Of a DNA stretch of 45,390 nt, positions 6,546-13,642 are shown one piece after another; the stretch's first letter is position 1, and every line of letters begins with the position of its first letter. The notes under the pieces are model-generated. The model was given only the letters and a program-made list of their open reading frames with translations. It made no database searches and was not told the origin of the DNA. The stretch covers positions 1-45,390 of the forward strand of contig JAKPQQ010000135.1 of NCBI GenBank assembly GCA_029557215.1, read 5' to 3'. This stretch comes from Fibrobacterota bacterium (GTDB taxonomy: Bacteria > Fibrobacterota > Fibrobacteria > UBA5070). The position numbers and the translations under genes are program-made.

Positions 6546-8126
6546 TCATTTCTTTTCGTAGAAGGTGATGGTCACCCCGCCGCTGACCATGCCGGGGCCC
6601 GAGCTGACGTACTTGTTCACGTTCAGGAAGTTGTACGGGCCGTCCACGCGCGCCTCGAAGACGGGGTACAGGCTTCCCGGTCCGCAGTTGCGCACGATGA
6701 TCAGTTCGCCGTCGTCGGGCGCCAGGGTGTAGCGCGCGTCCAGGCCGCCCAACTGGTAGTCGGCGCCGCCGTCCAGGATCTTGCCCTTCACCTTGCCGCT
6801 GGTGGTGCCGCCCGTGATGGGAATGATGTTGCGGCTGCCGCGCTTGCTCGCGCCGATCGAGATGGACGACCCCAGTGTGACGGTTTCCGTCAGGACCTGG
6901 GCGCCCTGCCCGCCCGACTGCGCCGGGCAGTCCCAGCTCTGGTTTTCGGCGGTGGCGGGGTCCTTGATCTGGATCTTGGCCGCCGGGAGGGTGGCCTTGG
7001 AGATGTCGTGGACATCCAACCGGATGGTCTTGGCCACGGTGTCGACCACGCGGATGGCGGCCCACTTGCCGGTGTTGAGCCAGGCGTACGAACTGGAATT
7101 GGGCGCCTCGAAGTCCAGCACCATGCGGGCGTTTTTGGCGCCCACGGGCGCGACTCCCGCGTTGCGCATCAGGATCGGGGTGGAGCCGGCCCGCAGGATC
7201 ACGATCTGCTCGATTTCCATGGAACCGTTGGAGAGGGTCAGTTCGTAGTCCAACGCGCCTGTCAAGACCGTGGCCGTGATGCGGTCTCCGGTCACCGATC
7301 CACCTTTGATGTCGATCTGGCGGCGCTTGCCGAACCGGGTGAGCCCCACGTCGCGGATGGCCCCGATCTGGAGCGTGATGCTGAAGGCGGCGGTCCCGAG
7401 CTTTGGAGGGGGGATTCCGTCGGGCATGTAGCACGGCCACGAGGGATCGGGCACGATCGCGGCATCGTCGACGTTTCCATCGGAGGAATCTTCCAGCAGG
7501 ATCGCCAAGCCGCTTTGTTCCAGGGAAGCCAGCGGAACCCGCGCGGCGCGGAACCCGTTTTTTGTCACCAGCAGGGTGTCGGTCGTCGCGGCCCAGGACC
7601 TTCCCGCGACATCCCGGGCATCGGTAGAAGACGCGAGCCGGTTGGAAGCACCCAAGGACGCTTGGCCGGATTCCATCCCGGACACGAACCGCACCGATCG
7701 ACTCCCCTTGGAGGATTCGATCGACAGGATGTGCACGCCGGGAAGCAGGGCCGGTGGCGCGAAGACCCATTCCCCTCTGCCGAGGAAGCCCGAATGGAGA
7801 ACGGCTCGCTGCGTTCCGGCCGGATCCAGCACGCGCAGGAGCACGGGGCCGTCGGCGTCCTGCCAAAACCGGATCTCGCTGGATCCCGGCGACATGCCTG
7901 GGGTCGACCGGTCGGATCCGCGACGGATCGCGGTCGATCCCGAAAGCGCGAAGCTTCCGGACGCGTCGGTGGTCGCGACCAGCCGCGACGATAGCAGTTT
8001 GACGGAAGCATCGGCCACGGCCTGGCCCGTGCGCGCGCTCTTCACCGTGCCCGACACGCTCACCTGGGTTTGGGAACAGGCCAAGCCCCAGCACAGGAGC
8101 ACGGATGCGCAGGATTTCAGGATCAT
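6546..8126 (-). CDS. Secreted protein with a carboxypeptidase-regulatory-like domain and two DUF3237-like domains
   Basis: 526 residues. The N-terminus (MILKSCASVLLCWGLACSQ) is an export signal with a Cys at 17 that could be a weak lipobox. Residues about 22-62 (SVSGTVKSARTGQAVADASV) match the carboxypeptidase regulatory-like beta-sandwich. Residues about 75-150 resemble the beta-sandwich tails seen on type IX substrates. The second half carries two DUF3237-like barrels. The C-terminal one is clear, with RNIIPITGGTTSGKVKGKIL, GGADYQL, LDARYTLAPDDGELIIVRN. The first (about 237-370) is more diverged (GKRRQIDIKGGSVTGDRI). Function is unknown. The ATG at 8126 has GAGG 6 bases upstream. It stands alone, divergent from the pseudouridine synthase. 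Confidence 0.72.
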   Translation of the reverse strand: MILKSCASVLLCWGLACSQTQVSVSGTVKSARTGQAVADASVKLLSSRLVATTDASGSFALSGSTAIRRGSDRSTPGMSPGSSEIRFWQDADGPVLLRVLDPAGTQRAVLHSGFLGRGEWVFAPPALLPGVHILSIESSKGSRSVRFVSGMESGQASLGASNRLASSTDARDVAGRSWAATTDTLLVTKNGFRAARVPLASLEQSGLAILLEDSSDGNVDDAAIVPDPSWPCYMPDGIPPPKLGTAAFSITLQIGAIRDVGLTRFGKRRQIDIKGGSVTGDRITATVLTGALDYELTLSNGSMEIEQIVILRAGSTPILMRNAGVAPVGAKNARMVLDFEAPNSSSYAWLNTGKWAAIRVVDTVAKTIRLDVHDISKATLPAAKIQIKDPATAENQSWDCPAQSGGQGAQVLTETVTLGSSISIGASKRGSRNIIPITGGTTSGKVKGKILDGGADYQLGGLDARYTLAPDDGELIIVRNCGPGSLYPVFEARVDGPYNFLNVNKYVSSGPGMVSGGVTITFYEKK

Positions 8127-8337
8127 TTGTGCCTCGAGTATGGGCGATTCGGGTGCGATGACGGATCCGCGATGACGCCGAAGATTCCGGGTCTTGGGCG
8201 ATTCGATGGACCACCCGCGATGGGCGGTGGTCGAACGGAATATGTCGCGGGGATGTCGGCGAATCCAAGCGGTTTGTCCTTTGGTCGCGTTACCAAATTG
8301 GTGTCGGGGCCATGATTGGGGGGGGTGGGAAGTAAGT
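8127..8337. other. Divergent intergenic region
   Basis: 211 bases between the divergent DUF3237-like gene and the pseudouridine synthase. GGGCGATTCG occurs twice (8139-8148 and 8197-8206). I see no convincing promoter boxes. Confidence 0.35.
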
Positions 8338-9093
8338 TTGGACGCTCTGAAACCGTCCAACCACTCAGGTCTGGCCCAGGCGATCAACAAAGCCGGGTTC
8401 GCCTCGCGGAGCCAAGCGACGCGACTGGTCGCGCAGGGGAGGGTGAGCTGGAACGGGCGCGTGGTCCGCGATCCCGAATGGCTCGTTCGGGAAGGCGACG
8501 CGATCCTGGTCGACGGCGAACCGCTGGCGGCCGAACGCATGGTCTACCTGATGTGCCACAAACCCGCCGGACTGGTGACCACCGCCACCGACCCCAAAGG
8601 GCGCCCGACCGTCTACCGATGCCTGGAAGGGATGGACCTCCCGCATGTGGGGCCGGTGGGGCGGTTGGATCTGGCCAGCGAAGGATTGTTGTTGTTCACC
8701 AACGACACGCGTTGGGCCAGCACCTTGCTGGATCCCGCGCGGCGGGTCTCCAAGACCTACCATGTGCGCATCGACGGATCGTTGGACGCGGCCATGGCGG
8801 CTCGGATGACCGCCGGGATCGTGGACGAAGGCGAGCGGCTGCGGGCGGTTTCCGTCAAGACGCTCCGGATGGAAGGAACGAGTTCCTGGATCGAGATCGT
8901 GCTGCACGAAGGCAAGAACCGCGAGATCCGGCGGATGCTCGGGGCATTGGGATTCGAGGTCCTGCGCCTGATCCGCGTCCGCATCGGGAACCTCGTGCTG
9001 GGAAACCTCGCCAAGGGCGGCGTTCGGTCGCTTACCGAATCGGAAGTGGAAGACCTGCGGCGGACGCGCGCTCCCCCAAGGCCTCGGCGGTAG
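8338..9093 (+). CDS. RsuA/RluB/E/F family pseudouridine synthase
   Basis: About 251 residues. An S4 RNA-binding domain comes first (LAQAINKAGFASRSQATRLV, GRVSWNGRVV). The catalytic domain follows with GRLDLASEGLLLFTND, where the Asp of GRLD is the nucleophile, and with HEGKNREIRRMLGALGFEVLRLIRVRIG near the end. These enzymes isomerise one specific uridine of 16S or 23S rRNA. The length and single S4 domain fit, but the sequence does not say which site is modified. I chose the TTG at 8338, which has GGGAAG upstream and precedes the S4 domain directly. An upstream in-frame ATG at 8194 would add 48 residues unlike the family. Confidence 0.88.
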   Translation: MDALKPSNHSGLAQAINKAGFASRSQATRLVAQGRVSWNGRVVRDPEWLVREGDAILVDGEPLAAERMVYLMCHKPAGLVTTATDPKGRPTVYRCLEGMDLPHVGPVGRLDLASEGLLLFTNDTRWASTLLDPARRVSKTYHVRIDGSLDAAMAARMTAGIVDEGERLRAVSVKTLRMEGTSSWIEIVLHEGKNREIRRMLGALGFEVLRLIRVRIGNLVLGNLAKGGVRSLTESEVEDLRRTRAPPRPRR

Positions 9094-9424
9094 TCCGGCC
9101 GACATCTGGCCGACAAACTGTTTTCCGGTCCGTTGTGGGCGGTGATGCCGCATCGGGAAAGCCCTCTCGGGGCGGGTGTTGTGGATTTGTCACAACGGAT
9201 CTTTTCGAAGCGGTCGCCACGCGGCCGCGGCCGCGGATAGATTCGGAGGAATGGTTCATCCACGAAGTCCTGGCGAGGGCCGAACACCTGGCCGCAACGG
9301 CTCGATGCCGCATGATGGGGGCGAACCTTGTCGGAGGGAATCGTTCCAGGTGGAAGCCCGTGAACCCCGTTTCCCCGACCTTCTTGGGAACTCTTCGTTC
9401 ATCAAAACACCTCCTGGAGAATCC
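9094..9424. other. Intergenic region before the pectinesterase, with an inverted repeat
   Basis: 331 bases. GTTGTG (9178-9183) and CACAAC (9191-9196) form a perfect 6-bp inverted repeat with a 7-base spacer, a candidate operator. TAGATT at 9238-9243 is a possible -10 box followed by GGAGGA. An in-frame ATG at 9252 would extend the pectinesterase, but the GGAGGA abuts it and it would bury the signal peptide, so I do not use it. Confidence 0.4.
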
Positions 9425-10984
9425 ATGGATCGCGTTCGATCGTCGCTGCGGTTTCGAGTCCTGAGGCGCTTTGTCCAAGGATCGGGCCTGTGGAAGGGAC
9501 TTCTGGCGCTGGCGCTGGCCGTGCCCCAGGCGGGGTTCGCCCTGACCAAGAAGAAGTTCGACTTCGTGGTGGGCCGCACGGGCGATTTCAAGGCGGCCAT
9601 GGCGGCGGCGTCCAGCGCGGCTTCGTCGGGAAAGCGCTTCCACATCTTCTTTCCCGACGGCGAATACGACATCGGATCGCTGACGGGCGATTCCAACCAG
9701 AAGACAACCTTCACCGCACCGAACGTCTCGTTCATCGGGCAGAGCCCCGACAAGACCGTGCTGTTCAACAAGTCGGTGGACGAAGGCATCGGCATCACCG
9801 CCACCCTGTACTTCAACAACGCCGACAACCTGTACATGCAGGACATGACCATCTTCAACAAGGCGGTCTACGGCAACACCGCGGCCTACAACACCACGGG
9901 CCGGCACGTGGCCATCCAGGAGCAGTCCGACAAGGTCGTCTACAAGAACGTCAAGCTCAAGAGCACCCAGGACACCTACTACACCAAGGGCACGCGCACC
10001 TACTGGGAAGGCGGCGAGATCCACGGCACCACCGACTTCATCTGCGGAAGCGGCGACGTGTTCTTCCACAAGGTGCTGATCTGGGAAATGAAATCCAGCG
10101 CGATCGTCGCGCCGTCTTCCACCGACAACACCTGGGGCTACGTCTTCAAGGACTGCACGATCGACGGCACCGTGACCAACTTCACGCTCGGTCGCTCCTG
10201 GAACGACGCCAAGGCGGTCTTCCTGAACACCACCATGAACAAGCTGCCCAGCGCCGCCGGGTGGGGCGACCCCATGAATTCGGTCCCGAAGGTGTTCGCC
10301 GAATACAACAGCACGACCGCCAACGGAGCGGCGGTGGATCTGAGCAAACGGCGAACGAGCTACACCAAGGGCACCACCACGGTCACGTTGAATCCGGTGC
10401 TGACCGACGCCCAGGCGGCCAGGTACACCGTGGCCAACGTGCTGGGCGGCACCGACAACTGGCAGCCCCAGAACGCCACCCGCCAGGTGGCCGCGCCGGG
10501 GGTCCGGCTGGAAGGATTCGTCCTGCGCTGGAACGACGATCCCGATGCGCTCTGCTGGATGGTGTTCCGCAACGGCAAGTACCTGGCGAACGTGGCGACC
10601 AACGCCTTCGATTTCTCCATGATGTCTTCCATCTCTCCGCGCGACACCCTGACGGTCCGGGCCGCCAACGAAATGGGTGGCCTGGGAGCACGCTCCAACG
10701 CGGCGGTCGTGGGGTCTTCGTCGACGATTTCCGGTAGGACAGAATCCGGGTTGTCGCACCGGTACGATCCCGCGAGCGGGACTCTGCACGTCGCGGGGGG
10801 CGGTGGCGCCATGCGGGTGCGTCTGCACGCGGCGGACGGTTCGTTGGCGCTTTCCAGGGACATCCAGGTGGAATCGGCCGACCGGGACGTGGGGATCCAC
10901 TTGGGAAGACTCGAAGCCGGGACCTATCTCCTGCGATGCGAGCAGGGCGAATCCACCCGCACGGGGTCGATCGTGGTCCGGTAG
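9425..10984 (+). CDS. Secreted pectinesterase (CE8) with a type IX-like C-terminal sorting domain
   Basis: 519 residues. A signal peptide ends near residue 38 (GLLALALAVPQAGFA). The CE8 beta-helix follows, with QDTYYT, GTTDFICGSGDVFF and LGRSW. These hold the catalytic Asp pair and the Arg of pectin methylesterases, which remove methyl esters from homogalacturonan. A fibronectin-like segment lies at about 355-425. The last 75 residues form a beta-sandwich ending LEAGTYLLRCEQGE, then a short basic strand. That pattern is typical of type IX sorting domains, so the enzyme is probably exported to the cell surface. The ATG at 9425 has GGAG 7 bases upstream. It would let the organism attack plant pectin. 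Confidence 0.9.
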   Translation: MDRVRSSLRFRVLRRFVQGSGLWKGLLALALAVPQAGFALTKKKFDFVVGRTGDFKAAMAAASSAASSGKRFHIFFPDGEYDIGSLTGDSNQKTTFTAPNVSFIGQSPDKTVLFNKSVDEGIGITATLYFNNADNLYMQDMTIFNKAVYGNTAAYNTTGRHVAIQEQSDKVVYKNVKLKSTQDTYYTKGTRTYWEGGEIHGTTDFICGSGDVFFHKVLIWEMKSSAIVAPSSTDNTWGYVFKDCTIDGTVTNFTLGRSWNDAKAVFLNTTMNKLPSAAGWGDPMNSVPKVFAEYNSTTANGAAVDLSKRRTSYTKGTTTVTLNPVLTDAQAARYTVANVLGGTDNWQPQNATRQVAAPGVRLEGFVLRWNDDPDALCWMVFRNGKYLANVATNAFDFSMMSSISPRDTLTVRAANEMGGLGARSNAAVVGSSSTISGRTESGLSHRYDPASGTLHVAGGGGAMRVRLHAADGSLALSRDIQVESADRDVGIHLGRLEAGTYLLRCEQGESTRTGSIVVR

Positions 10985-10989
10985 GTTCG

Positions 10990-11003
10990 CCATCGCGCGA
11001 TGG
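10990..11003 (+). terminator. Short hairpin after the pectinesterase gene
   Basis: CCATCG and CGATGG form a 6-bp stem with a 2-base loop, starting 6 bases after the stop codon. There is no U-tract directly behind it, so termination is only possible. Confidence 0.3.
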
Positions 11004-11050
11004 GAGGCGCCCGATCTATTTTGGCATCCGCTTCCCAGAAGAGGACTCCC

Positions 11051-11377
11051 ATGACGCCCACCAAGCCTCCCGAATCGAACGAACTGATGAGCGCGATCCA
11101 CGACGCGTTCGTGGCCAACCCGAGCGCCGACGGCGTGCATGTGAGCATCGAGCCCCATGCGCGGGAGATGAAGGGTCCCGATGGATCGCCCTCCTACGTG
11201 AAGGCCGTCTGCTGGAACCTGACGAAGGGCGACGCGGACTTGTCCGACGACGACCCGGAGCTTCTGGTGGTCGACGAGGACCACAACGAAGACACCCTCC
11301 GCGCCGATCTGGAGAAGTACTTCAAGGGCTTCCGCCGCGTGGTCGACCACGACATCCTGATCGAAGAGGACGACTGA
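11051..11377 (+). CDS. Small acidic protein of unknown function
   Basis: 108 residues, with no recognised family and no signal peptide or membrane segment, so probably cytoplasmic. The second half is strikingly acidic (GDADLSDDDPEL, VDEDHNEDTL, ending ILIEEDD). Strand-like and helix-like stretches alternate. The ATG at 11051 has GAGG 6 bases upstream, and TATTTT at 11017-11022 is a plausible -10 box. It lies between the pectinesterase and a histidine kinase, but nothing ties it to either. Confidence 0.65.
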   Translation: MTPTKPPESNELMSAIHDAFVANPSADGVHVSIEPHAREMKGPDGSPSYVKAVCWNLTKGDADLSDDDPELLVVDEDHNEDTLRADLEKYFKGFRRVVDHDILIEEDD

Positions 11378-11446
11378 GACCCGGTCTCCCGCCACAGGGG
11401 ACGGCGAGCCCGAATTCTCGTATGGCGGAGGGGTTCCGGGAAGGAG

Positions 11447-11452
11447 TATCTT
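11447..11452 (+). promoter_or_regulatory. -10 box for a leaderless histidine kinase gene
   Basis: TATCTT ends 7 bases before the ATG at 11460. A GGAG overlaps the upstream side of the box, too far from the ATG to serve it. The same TATCTT arrangement occurs before 32019 and 35962. Confidence 0.4.
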
Positions 11453-11459
11453 CAGGGGG

Positions 11460-12605
11460 ATGACCCGCCCATCAGACCACGTGGACACCTATTTCGCGCC
11501 CGCCGGACGTGCCGATGCTTCGGTTCTGATGGGCCAGATCGGCACCTGCATGAGCAGCCCCATGACGCAAGTCGTCCTGGAGTCGCTGGGCGGCCATGTC
11601 GTGGTGCTCAACCAGCAGCGGCAGATCCTGGCCGCGAGCGTTTCGCTGCTGGACGCCTTGCGGGCCAGAAGACCCGGCGAGGTCCTGGGGCGCCGATGGG
11701 GCGAAGTCATGGAATGCGTGCATTCCAAGGAAGGCCCCGACGGCTGCGGAACCTCGCGCGCCTGTTCCTGTTGCGGCGCGGCGCTGGGGATCCTCGAAGC
11801 CCAAAAGGAGCACGCTCCGGTGGAGACCGAATGCCGCATGGCCATGAAGCGCGACGGAGCCTGGCAGGCCTGCGAGTTCCAGGTGCGGGCATCGCCGCTG
11901 GAGCTGGTCTGCGGCGAACTGCTGGTGGTGGTGTTCCAGGACATCAGCGACAAGAAGCGCCGCGAGCTGCTGGAATCGGCGTTCGTCCACGACCTGGCCA
12001 ACTCCGTGATGGCGCTCACCGGATGGTCCAAGGTGCTGAGCGAAGAAGTCGACGACGCGAAGGTCGCCCGGCGCATCGTCGACATCTCCTCGCATCTGTC
12101 GGACGTGGTCCAGACCCAGAGAACGCTGCTCCTGGCCGAAACGGGAAGCCTGAAGGTCCACGATTGCGAGATCGAGGTCGCCAAATTCCTCGCTTCGCTG
12201 GCGGATTCCCTTCGCGCGCATCCGGCCTCCAACGGACGGATCGTCGAGATCGACAAGGCCGGCCGGAAGTCGGGCGTGGTGAAGACCGATCCCGCCTTGT
12301 TGTTCCGTGTGGTCCAGAACATGGGCGTCAACGCGTTGGAGGCGGTCGCACCCGGCGAAGCGGTCCGACTGGGGTTCGAAGCCAAAAACGGACATCCGGT
12401 GTTCTCGGTCCACAATCCGGGCGTGATCCCCGACGACGTTTCCTGGCAGATCTTCCATCGCTCGTTCAGCACCAAATCCAAGGCCGGACGCGGCATCGGG
12501 ACGCACGCCATGAAGATCCTGGGCGAAAACTACCTGGGGGGAAAGGTCGGGTTCCGGTCCACCACGGACTCGGGAACGGTTTTCTTCATCGAACTTCCCG
12601 TCTGA
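11460..12605 (+). CDS. PAS sensor histidine kinase with a Cys-rich insert
   Basis: 381 residues, with no membrane segment, so a cytoplasmic sensor. A PAS domain covers about 30-165. It contains a Cys cluster, CGTSRACSCCGA, seen in some soluble PAS kinases and suggestive of a bound metal or redox sensing. The phosphoacceptor is His177 in FVHDLANSV, with the kinase core behind it. The ATP-binding domain is diverged: NALEAV as N-box, HNPGVIPDD in place of the usual D-G-G box, and GRGIGTHAMKILGENYLGG as lid. No response regulator lies next to it, so its partner is unknown. The start is the ATG at 11460, 7 bases after a -10-like TATCTT. Confidence 0.82.
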   Translation: MTRPSDHVDTYFAPAGRADASVLMGQIGTCMSSPMTQVVLESLGGHVVVLNQQRQILAASVSLLDALRARRPGEVLGRRWGEVMECVHSKEGPDGCGTSRACSCCGAALGILEAQKEHAPVETECRMAMKRDGAWQACEFQVRASPLELVCGELLVVVFQDISDKKRRELLESAFVHDLANSVMALTGWSKVLSEEVDDAKVARRIVDISSHLSDVVQTQRTLLLAETGSLKVHDCEIEVAKFLASLADSLRAHPASNGRIVEIDKAGRKSGVVKTDPALLFRVVQNMGVNALEAVAPGEAVRLGFEAKNGHPVFSVHNPGVIPDDVSWQIFHRSFSTKSKAGRGIGTHAMKILGENYLGGKVGFRSTTDSGTVFFIELPV

Positions 12606-12692
12606 GCGATTTCTTCCCGGATCGGCGGGGATCGAAAATGGGACAATCACGGCACCGCGATGGGGACGCGCCATCGCCGAGGAACCGACGCG

Positions 12693-13571
12693 ATGACGAC
12701 ATCGATGGACATCCAGGACGATTCGCTGGCCGAACAGCTCGAGGTGGAACGCTGCGACGCCAAGGCGGCGGCGACCCTCAAGGGGATCCTGGCCGGCGTG
12801 ACCTTCGACCGGAAATTGTCGGATTCGGAGATCGAGCTGCTGTCTTCGTGGTTCCGGGAACGGCCCCTGCACGGAAGGCTGCGCGAGCTGTGCGACGTGC
12901 TTTCGGGGATCCTGTCCGACGGGAGCCTTTGCAAGGAAGACCATGCGAGGATCCTGGAAACGATCGAGGACTGCATCGAATACGGCAAGGACCCTGGGGT
13001 CGTCGACGACCGCATCGACTACATCATGGGGTTCTTGCGAGGGATTTCGGCCGACGGGAACGTCGGACTGGAAGAATGCGCCAGGCTCAAGCAGCTGTTG
13101 TCCGCGAACCCCCAGATGCGCGAGGTGTTCCCGGCGTCGCTGCTGTTCGAATGGCTGGATTCCATGCCCGAAGGCAGCGTGAGCAACGGGAACCTGGCAG
13201 GCTCCTTCGCGTCGGTCTGCCGCATGGTGGGCGCCAACTTCGTGGAAGACGGATTCAATCCGGGAATGCAGCGGATCGTGTTCGACGGCGACATCCCGCC
13301 TCGGGTGGCCGGGAAGAAGGTGTGGTTCGTGGGGTTGTTCCTGTCCAACCGCAAGCGGATCCTCGAGGAGCACGCCGTGAAATCGGGATGCGCGGTCTGC
13401 AGGAGCATCGAGGAAGAACCCGACATCGTGGTGGTGGGCGACTATTCCGACAAGAGTTGGACGAACATGGACGTGGGGCGCAAGGTCCACGCCGCGATCG
13501 ACCTGAAGAAGCGCGGCCACCCGGTGCGCATCGTGTCGGAAAGCAAGTGGATCGAGGCCGTCGGAAGCTGA
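12693..13571 (+). CDS. Protein with TerB-like helical repeats and a C-terminal BRCT domain
   Basis: 292 residues. Residues about 20-135 hold two helical repeats of the kind LAGVTFDRKLSDSEIELLSSWF and IEDCIEYG..., then GISADGNVGLEECARLKQLL. Such acidic helix pairs resemble TerB-like or calcium-loop-like modules found before BRCT domains. The last 85 residues fit a BRCT fold (GKKVWFVGLFLSNRKRILEE, PDIVVVGDYSDKSW, VRIVSESKWIEAV, with the conserved Trp). BRCT domains bind DNA ends or phosphopeptides, and proteins of this layout occur near DNA-processing genes. The ATG at 12693 has GAGGAA 8 bases upstream. An upstream in-frame ATG (12660) lacks an SD. Confidence 0.72.
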   Translation: MTTSMDIQDDSLAEQLEVERCDAKAAATLKGILAGVTFDRKLSDSEIELLSSWFRERPLHGRLRELCDVLSGILSDGSLCKEDHARILETIEDCIEYGKDPGVVDDRIDYIMGFLRGISADGNVGLEECARLKQLLSANPQMREVFPASLLFEWLDSMPEGSVSNGNLAGSFASVCRMVGANFVEDGFNPGMQRIVFDGDIPPRVAGKKVWFVGLFLSNRKRILEEHAVKSGCAVCRSIEEEPDIVVVGDYSDKSWTNMDVGRKVHAAIDLKKRGHPVRIVSESKWIEAVGS

Positions 13572-13612
13572 GGTCGCGACGGCCCTCGGATCGCCTCCGA
13601 CGGCACTGGTAC

Positions 13613-13642
13613 TATATAGGGACGATGGTCCATCCTTCTTGA
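13613..13642 (+). promoter_or_regulatory. -10 box and five-codon leader ORF overlapping the GT4 start
   Basis: TATATA (13613-13618) is followed after 6 bases by ATG at 13625, which opens the mini-ORF MVHPS and stops at TGA 13640-13642. That stop overlaps the TTG start of the glycosyltransferase (13639) as TTGA. There is no clear -35 box. A leaderless mini-ORF that hands ribosomes to a TTG with no SD of its own is my inference. Confidence 0.4.

Noticed and set aside
9252..9424. ATG at 9252 extending the pectinesterase by 57 codons or more
   Set aside because: The GGAGGA directly abuts the ATG with no spacer, and the extension would bury the signal peptide that begins at 9425.
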